DNA of 64,000 bases from Streptomyces sp. HD (GCF_028369295.1 NZ_JAQMYP010000027.1:1-64000); one strand, 5' to 3'. Numbered from the stretch's first letter, positions 8,568-16,307 are shown. The notes: generated by a model from the sequence alone, not told the origin. Program-made: numbers and translations.

Positions 8568-9387
8568 AGGTGAACCCTCCGAACTCCTGGACCGCCTTGC
8601 TGATCTCATCGGACCCGGAAATGGGGTTGTCTCCGGTGACGGGGGTCGGGCCGGTCTTCTGGGCGCTCTCAAGGACCTTCCAGTCGCCACCGCTCCAGTT
8701 CAGCTTCATCGTCACGGTGAACCAGCTGTTGGTCACGGGGTTGGTCGAGTCGTCACCAGCGAGCCCGAAGAGGCCGTTGCACCAGACTTCGACCGTGGCG
8801 GTGTTGCTACTGAAGGAGGTGACCTTCGTGCCGGCCGGCATGGTGCGGTTGACGAACGTCTTGCCCTCAGGAGCACTGCCGTCTTCGTTGAGGCCGATTC
8901 TCTTCAGCAAGCCCGCGGAGTAGTCGTTGTCGAAGCCGGACTGGAGCCGGTCAAGGGCACTGGGGTCGGCGATGGTCTGCACGATCTCGTGGCGCCTGGA
9001 CGCGTAGAACATGCCGTCGGAGCCCAGCGCCGAGGCATAGTTGGCCGCCGCGCTCTCAGCCCCCTGCTGGTCCTGGGCGAACCCCGCCGGGATCCCCCCC
9101 GACTTGCCCTGTACCGGCCGGGAGCCGCTTGCTGCTGTGGAGGAGGAATTCGGCTGGTTTTCGTCCCCGCCGGTTGAGTCGGAGTTGTCACTTCCACGGT
9201 TCGCGAAGGCGATCGCTGCGATGAGTAGGACGACGACGCCGACCACGGTGACCAGGCTCCGGGACGAGGAGCGGCCGCCCCGTCGCGCGCCTCCGTACAC
9301 GTCACCGCCGCTTTCGGGCAGCCGTGTCCGGGTCTGGCCCGTGCCTCCGTAACCGCCGGAGGGCTCCCGCTCGTCTCCGAGACTCAT
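8557..9387 (-). CDS. Single-TM T4SS accessory protein, possibly VirB8/TcpC-like
   Basis: A 276-aa protein with a Gly/Arg-rich cytoplasmic N-terminus of about 55 residues, one transmembrane helix (LVTVVGVVVLLIAAIAFA) and a Ser/Asn-rich linker. The extracytoplasmic domain ends with a strand pattern (FTVTMKLNWSGGDWKVLES) reminiscent of the NTF2-like fold of VirB8/TcpC proteins. That fold assignment is my inference from topology and length. The ATG at 9387 is favoured by an upstream GAGGGG; an upstream in-frame start at 9495 looks spurious. It is co-transcribed with the VirB6-like gene. Confidence 0.72.
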   Translation of the reverse strand: MSLGDEREPSGGYGGTGQTRTRLPESGGDVYGGARRGGRSSSRSLVTVVGVVVLLIAAIAFANRGSDNSDSTGGDENQPNSSSTAASGSRPVQGKSGGIPAGFAQDQQGAESAAANYASALGSDGMFYASRRHEIVQTIADPSALDRLQSGFDNDYSAGLLKRIGLNEDGSAPEGKTFVNRTMPAGTKVTSFSSNTATVEVWCNGLFGLAGDDSTNPVTNSWFTVTMKLNWSGGDWKVLESAQKTGPTPVTGDNPISGSDEISKAVQEFGGFTYAR

Positions 9388-9576
9388 GCCGCGTACGCCC
9401 CCTCGGCGTCGGACGAAAACACGTTGGAGTACGACGGTAGCCGTGCTGGTTCCCGCATGGGCGCGGTGTGGTGACTCGACATCAGGGAAACGCAACCTCA
9501 GCCGGTGGGCACGACGGGTGGGTGGGGGACTAGGGGGACCGGGCGCGCCCGGAACGGACGGAGGAGCGAGCGGGCG

Positions 9577-9885
9577 CTAGACGGCCATGCCGTACACGAT
9601 GGTGAACAGCGTGCCCAGTGAGCCGATGATGAAGACGCCCGTCAGACCGGCGACGATCAGTCCCTTGCCCTGTTCGGCGCTGAAGGTGTCGCGCAGCGCC
9701 GTGGCGCCGATGCGCTGTTTGGCCGCGCCCCAGATGGCGATGCCGAGGCAGATCAGGATGGCGACCGCCATGACGACCTGGATCATCGTCTTCGCTTCGT
9801 TCCCCAGTGCCCCGAAGGGACCCCAGTCCGGAGCGATCCCGCCGATGATGGTGTTGATGTCGCCCTTGTCGGCCGCAAAGAACAT
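9577..9885 (-). CDS. Small two-TM protein, pilin (VirB2)-like position
   Basis: A 102-aa protein (from the ATG at 9885) with two hydrophobic helices, MIQVVMAVAILICLGIAIWG and the C-terminal GLTGVFIIGSLGTLFTIVYG. A short polar loop (AKQRIGATALRDTF) separates them. Size, topology and first position in the T4SS-like operon recall VirB2/TrbC-type pilins, but there is no clear signal peptide. A longer in-frame reading to 10059 exists; the shorter start is preferred because hydrophobic and conserved-looking sequence begins there, though its ribosome-binding site is weak. The gap to the next gene is 189 bp, so a second promoter is possible. Confidence 0.65.
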   Translation of the reverse strand: MFFAADKGDINTIIGGIAPDWGPFGALGNEAKTMIQVVMAVAILICLGIAIWGAAKQRIGATALRDTFSAEQGKGLIVAGLTGVFIIGSLGTLFTIVYGMAV

Positions 9886-10283
9886 GTAAGTCACCGCCCC
9901 TGTTGGGTAGTTCCGCAGTCCCCTGCGCCACGCAGAGGTCAGCATCATTCTCGCCGACATTGTCGCCGTCGTATGTCGACTTGGCGTCATTGATGGGCGG
10001 GATTCGTACGAATAGCTCGTACGGTCACTCTGTGTATCACGGCAGGTCACGCCGGGCAATGAGGCCTGAGCGGAACCTGTCGTGTGGTTCCGTCGTTAGC
10101 CCCCTTCACGCCGGGTGCCGTTTCTGGCGGCCGGTCGGGTGAGCCTGTCGGGTGACTGATCGTGCCCGTGTTCTGCGGGTGAAGGCTATCCCGGGATGGT
10201 GAACGGGCGGCGCCGGGGTGCCTCGGTCCGTGGCGGTCAGGAGTGGTGACGGAGCGTCAGTCCGGAAGGGGCGCCCCCTGTCG
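9886..10283. other. Gene-free region upstream of the T4SS-like operon
   Basis: About 400 bp without a convincing gene. It should hold the leftward promoter of the secretion-like operon. The clearest structure is a perfect 12-bp palindrome, ATTCGTACGAAT (10002-10013), followed at once by a second CGTACG core (10018-10023); this may be a regulator-binding site. The part nearest the TetR stop codon shows nothing I can name. Confidence 0.4.
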
Positions 10284-10877
10284 TCAGCGGGGCTTCAAGC
10301 CGTGCAGCAGGTGGTGGACCAGTCCCTCCACGCCGGCCAGTGCCGCTTCCGGGGTCAGCCAGCCCGCGGCGATGAAGGCGGCCACGCCGTGGAGGGCGGA
10401 GCCGGTGACGAGGTTGAGTTCCTCGGGGTTGCCCGCGATGATCTCGCCGCGCTTCTGGGCGTCCGCGATGACGTGTTCGAGGCTGCCGATCGTCCGCTCG
10501 ACGGCGACGGCCATCTGCTCCGAGGCGTCCGGGTCGTGCTTGCGGGCGTACATGACCTCCAGGAGCTCGGCGTTGTCGATGGCGAAGCGCAGGTAGGCCC
10601 GGGCCAGGGCGGTGAGCCGGGATTCCAGGGGGAGTGCGGGGTCCTCGGCGGCGTTCAGGGTCTGGGCCAGCCGCTCGTACCCGGCCAGGGCCAGGGCGTT
10701 CAGCAGGGCCTGCTTGTCCTTGAAGTGCCGGCCGGGTGCGGCGTGACTGACGCCGACCTCGCGGGCCAGTTCCCGCAGCGAGAGGGAGCCGGTGCCCTTC
10801 TCGCGCAGGGTGCGTTCCGCTGCGGCGAGCAGGGCGGCGCGCAGGTCTCCGTGGTGGTAGGGGCGGCTCTCGGGCAT
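10284..10877 (-). CDS. TetR/AcrR-family repressor
   Basis: A 197-aa one-component repressor. The N-terminal helix-turn-helix is typical (LSLRELAREVGVSHAAPGRH, then FKDKQALLNALA), with an all-helical ligand-binding domain after it. It is divergent from an SDR gene, and the 99-bp gap holds four 18-bp iterons, so it very likely represses the SDR and itself. The ATG at 10877 is chosen because TACGAT lies exactly 7 nt upstream, the same geometry as the SDR promoter; the ATG at 10886 (200 aa) is the alternative. Neither has a Shine-Dalgarno sequence. Confidence 0.92.
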   Translation of the reverse strand: MPESRPYHHGDLRAALLAAAERTLREKGTGSLSLRELAREVGVSHAAPGRHFKDKQALLNALALAGYERLAQTLNAAEDPALPLESRLTALARAYLRFAIDNAELLEVMYARKHDPDASEQMAVAVERTIGSLEHVIADAQKRGEIIAGNPEELNLVTGSALHGVAAFIAAGWLTPEAALAGVEGLVHHLLHGLKPR

Positions 10878-10894
10878 GCGCACCATCGTAGCTT

Positions 10895-10966
10895 GATGTT
10901 GGCGGCGCCATCATTGTTGGCATTGCCACCTTTGTTGTCATTGACAGCATTGTTGGCGGCGCCTAC
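10895..10966. promoter_or_regulatory. Four 18-bp operator iterons between tetR and SDR
   Basis: Four head-to-tail 18-bp units (10895-10912, 10913-10930, 10931-10948, 10949-10966) with consensus close to ATTGTTGGCRKYGCCANC. Each contains a 5-1-5 palindrome (for example TGGCG-G-CGCCA, TGGCA-T-TGCCA, TGTCA-T-TGACA) with centres at 10905, 10923, 10941 and 10959, exactly 18 bp apart; the last palindrome has one mismatch. The third covers the -35 of the SDR promoter and the fourth its spacer. These are probably binding sites for the adjacent TetR protein. Confidence 0.8.
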
Positions 10967-10969
10967 ATT
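10941..10969 (+). promoter_or_regulatory. Consensus-like promoter for the SDR gene
   Basis: TTGACA (10941-10946), a 17-bp spacer and TACATT (10964-10969) make a near-consensus vegetative promoter. The ATG follows 7 nt after the -10, so the mRNA is predicted to be leaderless. The promoter is buried in the operator iterons. Confidence 0.78.
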
Positions 10970-10976
10970 CGGGAGC

Positions 10977-11924
10977 ATGGCTGACAACACACAGAGCAAC
11001 AGCAGGAGCAAGGGCAAGAGCGGTGCGTGGGACGCGACCCGGCTTCCCGATCTCGTCGGCCGCACGGCCGTCGTCACCGGGGCCAACAGCGGAATCGGCC
11101 TCACCGCGGCCGACGCGCTGGCCCGCGCGGGTGCGCACGTCGTGTTCGCCGTACGGGATCCGGAGCGGGGCCGGGCGGCAGCGGCGACGGTGAACGGCAG
11201 TACCGAGGTGCGGCGCCTGGACCTGGCGGACCTGTCGTCGGTTCGGGAGTTCGCGGACGGCTGGCAGGGGCGGCCGCTGGACCTGCTGATCAACAACGCG
11301 GGCGTCATGATGCTGCCCCAGCAGCGGACCGCGGACGGCTTCGAGATGCAGTTCGGCACGAACCACCTCGGCCACTTCGCGCTGACGAACCTGCTGCTGC
11401 CGTACATCACCGACCGCGTGGTCACGGTGTCGTCCGGCGCCCATCGCTGGGGCGACGCACGGATCCGTTTCGAGGACCTCGACTTCACCTCCGGCTACGA
11501 CCCGCAGCGCGCCTACGCCCAGTCGAAGCTCGCCAACCTCCTCTTCACCCTGGAACTCCAGCGCCGCCTGGCCGAGTCCGGCTCCGGTGTCCGGGCCCTG
11601 GCCGCCCACCCCGGCTACGCCGCCACCAACCTCCAGAGCCATGCGGCCAACCCGCTGATGCGCGGGCTCATGAAGATCGGCAACAGGTTCCTCGCCCAGG
11701 ACGACAGGGCGGGCGCGCTGCCCACGCTGTACGCGGCGACCCAGGATCTGCCCGGCGCGAGCTACGTCGGCCCGGACGGCGTCGGCGAGATGCGTGGCGT
11801 GCCGACGCTGGTGGGGCGGTCGGCGGCGGCCAGTGACGCGGGGGTGGCGCGGCGGTTGTGGACGGTGTCGGAGGAGCTGACGGGAGTTGCCTGGCGGGTG
11901 GGGGACTCGGTCGTCGGTGCGTAG
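10977..11924 (+). CDS. Short-chain dehydrogenase/reductase (retinol-dehydrogenase-like)
   Basis: A 315-aa classical SDR oxidoreductase. The NAD(P)-binding motif TGANSGIG lies near residues 34-41, NNAG is present, and the catalytic Tyr/Lys pair is in YAQSKLANLLF. Length and the C-terminal substrate region resemble WWOX/retinol-dehydrogenase-like SDRs found widely in Streptomyces. The start at 10977 is fixed by the promoter 7 nt upstream; longer readings into the intergenic region are artefacts. Expression is probably controlled by the divergent TetR protein. The substrate is unknown. Confidence 0.92.
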   Translation: MADNTQSNSRSKGKSGAWDATRLPDLVGRTAVVTGANSGIGLTAADALARAGAHVVFAVRDPERGRAAAATVNGSTEVRRLDLADLSSVREFADGWQGRPLDLLINNAGVMMLPQQRTADGFEMQFGTNHLGHFALTNLLLPYITDRVVTVSSGAHRWGDARIRFEDLDFTSGYDPQRAYAQSKLANLLFTLELQRRLAESGSGVRALAAHPGYAATNLQSHAANPLMRGLMKIGNRFLAQDDRAGALPTLYAATQDLPGASYVGPDGVGEMRGVPTLVGRSAAASDAGVARRLWTVSEELTGVAWRVGDSVVGA

Positions 11925-12004
11925 TCCGGCCGCCTCCGACTCCTCGTGTCCGCTCGCCTGAGCTCTCGCACCCAGGGGTAGGACGTACGCGGAGGTGACG
12001 CTCG

Positions 12005-12772
12005 ATGACCCTGCCGAGCCTGCTCGCGGTCTTTGCCCACCCGGACGACGAGTCCCTGTTCTCCGGCGGAGTCCTCGCCCGGCACGCCGCCCGGGGCGCC
12101 CGCACCGCCGTGGTGACGGCGACCTGGACGCCGGACACGCGCCGTGGCGCCGAACTCGCCGAGGCGTTGCGGATTCTCGGCGCCGGGGAGCCGCGGATGC
12201 TCGGATACGCCGATGCCGGGGTGCCGTCGTCCGCTCCGGACAGCCCTCGTCTGTACGAGGCACCGCTCGATGAGGCGGTGGGGCGGCTGGTGGCCCATAT
12301 CCGGCAGTTCCGCCCGGAGATCGTTGTCACCCATGACGCGTACGGCGGCCTGACCGGCCATCCCGACCATGTGCAAACCCACCGCGTCACCACGCTCGCC
12401 GTCGAGGCGGCCGGCTTCGAACGCCTCTACCCGCACGCCGGTACCCCCTGGCAGCCGAGCGCCCTCTACCTGGCCACCCACCCGCACTCGGCCCTCGCCT
12501 CGCTGAACGAACTGGCCCGTGCGGGCAAGGGCATGAACACGGTCCCGGACGAGTGGGTCACCGCGACCGTCGACGTCGGCCCCTGGCTGAAGCAGAAGTG
12601 GGCCGCCGTACTGGCTCATCGCACCGAGGTGAAACGGGGAACCTCCGCGCCCGGCTTGCTCGCCGGTCTCCCGGAGGCCGTCCGGGAGGGGATCCTCGGC
12701 ACCGAGTGGTACATCCGGCGGGACCCGGTCGTCCGGCAGGTGTCGGCCGGCCTGGTGGAACTGACGGCTTGA
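12005..12772 (+). CDS. PIG-L/LmbE-family zinc deacetylase
   Basis: A 255-aa PIG-L deacetylase. The metal-binding motif AHPDDE is at residues 11-16 and the second motif HPDHVQTHR at about 119-127, both as in MshB/Mca relatives. It probably removes an acetyl or acyl group from an amino sugar or conjugate. GGAGG with good spacing precedes the ATG. It is not next to mshA or mshC, and length and motifs are insufficient to say whether it acts on mycothiol intermediates, antibiotics or another substrate. An AGTGGC-type simple repeat follows the stop codon. Confidence 0.9.
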   Translation: MTLPSLLAVFAHPDDESLFSGGVLARHAARGARTAVVTATWTPDTRRGAELAEALRILGAGEPRMLGYADAGVPSSAPDSPRLYEAPLDEAVGRLVAHIRQFRPEIVVTHDAYGGLTGHPDHVQTHRVTTLAVEAAGFERLYPHAGTPWQPSALYLATHPHSALASLNELARAGKGMNTVPDEWVTATVDVGPWLKQKWAAVLAHRTEVKRGTSAPGLLAGLPEAVREGILGTEWYIRRDPVVRQVSAGLVELTA

Positions 12773-12852
12773 GCAGTGGCAGTGGCAGTGGCAGCGGGAG
12801 GGGGAGGGGGGAGGGCGAGGCGGGAGGGCCGAGTGCCGAGTGCCGAGTACTG

Positions 12853-13200
12853 CTACTCGGTCGCGAGTCCGTCCCTTAGGGCTTTGGCGGTGATCGCCGG
12901 GTCGTAACCCTGGGGGACTCCCTCGACGAGGATGATGTCGCCCTCGATGTGCCGGGAGCGCAGGGGAGCGATCTCCTGGTAGGCGGGTGAGTCCCACCAG
13001 GACCGGGCCTCCTCGATCCCGGGGAAGCCGATCAGCACCACGTGCCCCGGCCAGCTGCCCTCCTTCGTCTCGTGCGGTGTGGCGTGCACGAGGAAGCGGC
13101 CGCCGTACGGCTCGAAGGTGGCGGTGATGCGCTCCATGTACTCGGCGACCTCCGGGTGCGGGGCGGCGTTCCGGAGATGAGCTATCGCGTAGGCGGGCAT
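12853..13200 (-). CDS. DUF1330-family protein
   Basis: A 115-aa single-domain protein of the DUF1330 family (dimeric alpha-beta barrel fold). Family-typical segments are the N-terminal YAIAHLRN, the FEPYGGRFLVHA strand and VVLIGFPGIEEARSWWDSPA. The biochemical role is not established for this family. It is flanked by simple repeats on both sides and appears to be a single-gene unit reading left from 13200. Confidence 0.88.
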   Translation of the reverse strand: MPAYAIAHLRNAAPHPEVAEYMERITATFEPYGGRFLVHATPHETKEGSWPGHVVLIGFPGIEEARSWWDSPAYQEIAPLRSRHIEGDIILVEGVPQGYDPAITAKALRDGLATE

Positions 13201-13210
13201 GGTGTCCTCT

Positions 13211-13298
13211 CAGTCGGTCCAGCCGGTCCAGTCGGTCCAGTCGGCAGCCGATCCAGCCGATCCAGCCGGTTCAGTCGATCCAGCCGGTTCAGTCGGTC
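13211..13298. repeat. 9-bp tandem repeat (CAGYCGRTC)
   Basis: About nine and a half copies of a 9-bp unit alternating CAGTCGGTC, CAGCCGATC and CAGCCGGTT lie just upstream of the DUF1330 gene. One copy is 2 bp short. It sits where that gene's promoter should be. Confidence 0.85.
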
Positions 13299-13375
13299 GG
13301 GCTCCTCCGGTCACGATCGTGGCAGGCGTGCCCGCCGGACGCGATGACGTGGGAAGTAATGCCGGTGAGGTGGGG

Positions 13376-14197
13376 TCAGTCGGCGAACATGCCCGCCGTC
13401 GCGTTGATCCACGTGCCCGTGACGGAGACGGCGGCGTCGGAGGCGAGGAACGTCGCCAGCGCGGCGACGTCCGCGATCCGTGGCGAACGCTTCGTCATCC
13501 GCAGGCCGTCCAGGTGGGAGCGGATGCCCGCCACGCCCGCCTCGTCCAGGCCGGGGGCGCCCGTGGACGCCAGCTTCTCGGGAGTGAGGCTGTCGGTGAC
13601 GCCGGCGGTCCAGATACCGCAGACCCGCACACCCGCCGGTCCGACCTCCTGCGCGAACTGCCGGATCAGCGCGTCGATCGCGCCGTCCGCCGCGGCGGTG
13701 CCGCCCATCATCGGGCTGCCGTTGGCCGAGCCGCTGTCCAGGGAGAGGATCACGCCCGAGCCCTGCGCGGTCATCCGGCGCGCCGCCGCCCGCGCGGTGA
13801 TGAACTGGCAGGCGATGCCCTGCACCACCGGACGCGTGTACTGCTCGACCGACATCTCGGTCAGCGGTACGCCGTGCCAGTCGCCGCGCGGCACGAGGTT
13901 GACGGAGATGTCGATCCGGCCCGCCCGCTCGACGACGGACGCCGCGTGTGCCTCGACGGCCTCCTCGTCACGGGCGTCGAGGACGTCGTACGCGACAACG
14001 GCGTCGGCTTCGGTACCGGCCGCTGCATCGGCTTCGGCACCGGCCTCGGCGGCGGCCTTCGCCAGCGTGGCCTCCGTACGGCCGACGAGGAAGACACGTG
14101 CGCCGGCGGCCGCGTAGGCCTTCGCGATCCCGGCGCCGAGGGAACCGGAACCGCCGTAGACGATCGCGACCTTGCCCGTCAGCGTGTTGTTCTGCAT
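13376..14197 (-). CDS. SDR-family protein lacking the catalytic Tyr/Lys
   Basis: A 273-aa protein with an SDR fold. The glycine motif is VYGGSGSLGAGIA and the cofactor-binding half looks intact. The usual YxxxK motif is absent: after the active-site Ser region (ILSLDSGSANGSP) the aligned segment reads MMGGTAAADGAIDAL. It may therefore be a reductase with a different mechanism or a non-catalytic binding protein. AGGAGG precedes the ATG at 14197. It lies downstream of the ECF sigma gene on the same strand, 143 bp away. Confidence 0.87.
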   Translation of the reverse strand: MQNNTLTGKVAIVYGGSGSLGAGIAKAYAAAGARVFLVGRTEATLAKAAAEAGAEADAAAGTEADAVVAYDVLDARDEEAVEAHAASVVERAGRIDISVNLVPRGDWHGVPLTEMSVEQYTRPVVQGIACQFITARAAARRMTAQGSGVILSLDSGSANGSPMMGGTAAADGAIDALIRQFAQEVGPAGVRVCGIWTAGVTDSLTPEKLASTGAPGLDEAGVAGIRSHLDGLRMTKRSPRIADVAALATFLASDAAVSVTGTWINATAGMFAD

Positions 14198-14280
14198 GGC
14201 TGTTCGCCTCCTGGGTGGGGGCGCCGTGTGCGCCCGACACCCATGAGACGTGCCGCGGCGGCGAACTCATCGCTCCTCTA

Positions 14281-14350
14281 AGCGTCAGCCCGACAGCGTC
14301 AGCCCGACAGCGTCAGCCCGACAGCGTCAGTCCGAAAGCGTCAGTCCGAA
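14281..14350. repeat. 14-bp tandem repeat spanning the sigma-factor stop codon
   Basis: Five perfect or near-perfect copies of a 14-bp unit (three AGCGTCAGCCCGAC, two AGCGTCAGTCCGAA). The last copy includes the stop codon (14341-14343) and final residues of the sigma-factor gene. Confidence 0.88.
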
Positions 14351-15894
14351 AGCGTCATCGGCAGTCCGAACGCGGGGAACAGGTGCGGTTCGAAGGTCGT
14401 GATCTCGGCGATACGCCCCTCCACCACCCGCAGGACGTCGATGAGCTGTGCCCGGAACACGCTGGTCCCGGGCCGCTGAAGGTAGCCGGCCACCGCCAAC
14501 TGGCCGTTGGCGCGCACGGGAAGGTGGCGCCAGTGACCGACGAACATCGGCGACGCCGGGTCCAGGCTGGGCCGCACGAACGCGAGCATCGCCTCGCGCG
14601 AGGTGAACCAGAACGGGTTCGGCGGCATCGTGAGCACCACGTCCTCCCGCACCAGCTCGGCCAGGGCGTCGAAGTCGGCCCGGGCGGCCGCGTCCAGGTA
14701 CCGCTGGAGCAGGGCGAGGTCCTCGGCGCCGGGCGCCACGACCGACCAGCCCTCACGCGGCCCCGGCAGGGCCTGCCGCAGCGCCGAACGCCCGCGCTGT
14801 ACGGCGCTGTTCGTCGCGGTCACGCTCGTGTCCAGCAGGTCGGCGGTCTCCTGGGCCGACCAGCCGGCGACGTCGCGCAGGATCACGGCGGCGCGTTGGC
14901 GGGGCGGGAGCTGCTGGATGGCGGTGAGGAAGACGAGTTCGAGAGTCTCGCCGGCGACGGCCTCGTCGTCCGGTTGCCGCTGGTGAGGGGCGGGGGTGTC
15001 GGGCAGCTGGTCGTCCGGGAAGGGCTGCAGCCAGGGCATGCGCGGGGGTGGCGGACCGTCGCCCGAGTCCATGCCGGGGATCGGCTCGTAGGTGCTCGGA
15101 CGCCGGTTGTGCTTGCGCAGGAAGTCCAGGCAGGCGTTGGTGGCGACCTTGTACAGCCACGCGCGCGGGTTGTCGACGCCGTCCAAGCCCTCGCGGGCGC
15201 GCCAGGCCCGTAGGAACGTCTCCTGGGTGAGGTCCTCGGCTTCGTCGTACGAGCCGAGGAGGCGGTAGCAGTGGACGCGCAGTTCGTGTCGGTGGGCCTC
15301 GATGAGGCCGGTGAGGGCGTCCTCGCTGGAATTCGTCACGCCGGGATTCGTCACGCTGGGGGTTGTGACGCCGGGCTCCGTCACGCCGGGCTCCGTCACG
15401 CCGGGCTCTGCCACGCCGGGCTCTGCCACGCCGGGCTCTGCCACGCAGGGCTCTGCCACGCCGGGCTCTGCCACGCAGGGCTCCGTCACGCAGGGCTCCG
15501 TCACGCAGGGCTCTGCCACGCCGGGATTCGTCACGTCGGGGGGTGTGACGTTTTCGGCTTCGGCTTCGGCTTGGGTCTCGGCTTCGGCGCCCTGGGCTCC
15601 CTGTCTGGCCTGCCCGTCCAGCCGTGCCTCGCGGGCGAGTCGTCGTAGCTGGGCGAAGCGGGGTGAGAGGGCCTCGACGTCGGCGTGGAAGGAGACGGCC
15701 GGTTCGACGCGCAACCGGGCCAGCCGGTCCCCGAGGTCCGAGACCAGCTCCCTGACCGGAAGGCCGGCCGGCTTCCGCCGCTCCCGGTAGGCACGCTGCC
15801 GGCAGGCCTGCGAACAGTACGAGGCGGTGCGGCCCGGCCCGCCGGAGTTCTCGATCGGGCGCCCGCAGGCCTGGCAGTGCGCTGTGGTGGTCAC
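14341..15894 (-). CDS. ECF sigma factor with Zn-finger-like N-terminus, repeat linker and SnoaL-like C-terminus
   Basis: A 517-aa sigma-70 family protein, far longer than a typical ECF sigma (about 200 aa). Residues 7-40 carry a CxxC...CxxxC motif (HCQACGRPI, then YCSQACRQRAY) resembling a small zinc ribbon. Residues 116-190 are fifteen pentapeptides of VxEPx type. Region 2 spans about 193-265 (YDEAEDLTQETFLRAWRARE) and region 4 about 320-385 (LPPRQRAAVILRDVAGWSAQ). The C-terminal 120 residues resemble the SnoaL-like domain of SigJ/SigX5-type ECFs, which replaces an anti-sigma factor. The GTG start overlaps the DUF397 stop codon (GTGA). Confidence 0.88.
   Translation of the reverse strand: MTTTAHCQACGRPIENSGGPGRTASYCSQACRQRAYRERRKPAGLPVRELVSDLGDRLARLRVEPAVSFHADVEALSPRFAQLRRLAREARLDGQARQGAQGAEAETQAEAEAENVTPPDVTNPGVAEPCVTEPCVTEPCVAEPGVAEPCVAEPGVAEPGVAEPGVTEPGVTEPGVTTPSVTNPGVTNSSEDALTGLIEAHRHELRVHCYRLLGSYDEAEDLTQETFLRAWRAREGLDGVDNPRAWLYKVATNACLDFLRKHNRRPSTYEPIPGMDSGDGPPPPRMPWLQPFPDDQLPDTPAPHQRQPDDEAVAGETLELVFLTAIQQLPPRQRAAVILRDVAGWSAQETADLLDTSVTATNSAVQRGRSALRQALPGPREGWSVVAPGAEDLALLQRYLDAAARADFDALAELVREDVVLTMPPNPFWFTSREAMLAFVRPSLDPASPMFVGHWRHLPVRANGQLAVAGYLQRPGTSVFRAQLIDVLRVVEGRIAEITTFEPHLFPAFGLPMTLSD
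15325..15549. repeat. 15-bp minisatellite encoding a VxEPx pentapeptide linker
   Basis: Fifteen consecutive 15-bp units encode residues 116-190 of the sigma factor, mostly VTEPG, VAEPG, VTEPC and VAEPC. Several adjacent units are identical at DNA level, indicating recent expansion by slippage in steps that keep the frame. Confidence 0.9.
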
Positions 15895-16139
15895 GCGTCC
15901 TCTACGAACTCGACGAAGTGATCGAACTCACCCGCCTGTACACCGAGCACGAAGGCGTCCCATTTGCGGCGGTTGGTGGTGACCACGTTGTCCGGGTCGC
16001 TGGTCTCACGGAGATAGACGGGCGCCTCACCGTCGTCGCCCTCGCCCTCGCCGAAGGCGATCTCGATCCAGGGTCCCGGGCCGGTGGCGTCGGGCGGGGC
16101 GGCTCGCTCCCAGGTGAGGTTCGGGGGGATGTCAGCCAC
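15891..16139 (-). CDS. DUF397-family small protein
   Basis: An 82-aa acidic protein of the DUF397 family, with the conserved core NLTWERA, WIEIAF, VYLRETSDPDNVV and WDAFVLGVQAGEFDHF. DUF397 proteins normally sit beside an XRE/DUF5753 regulator; here the partner gene is the ECF sigma factor, which it overlaps by 4 bp. GGAAGGAAG upstream supports the GTG start at 16139. A direct partnership with the sigma factor is inferred only from the overlap. Confidence 0.86.
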   Translation of the reverse strand: MADIPPNLTWERAAPPDATGPGPWIEIAFGEGEGDDGEAPVYLRETSDPDNVVTTNRRKWDAFVLGVQAGEFDHFVEFVEDA

Positions 16140-16307
16140 GGGGCTTGTCTTCCTTCCACGGATCGCAGTTCACGGATCGCAGTTCACGGATCTCGGGTCG
16201 CCGATGGAGATTCTCGGCTCACAGATTTCGGACTCACCGGGATTCTCCTCTCCAACGGCAAGGACGTTTGACGCTTCTCTCACCTTCATGGGCCACAGTG
16301 ACCCCCG

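Noticed and set aside
2629-9885. Integrative conjugative element with relaxase and att sites
   Set aside because: No relaxase, integrase, tRNA target or flanking direct repeats were found; neighbours are core-type genes.
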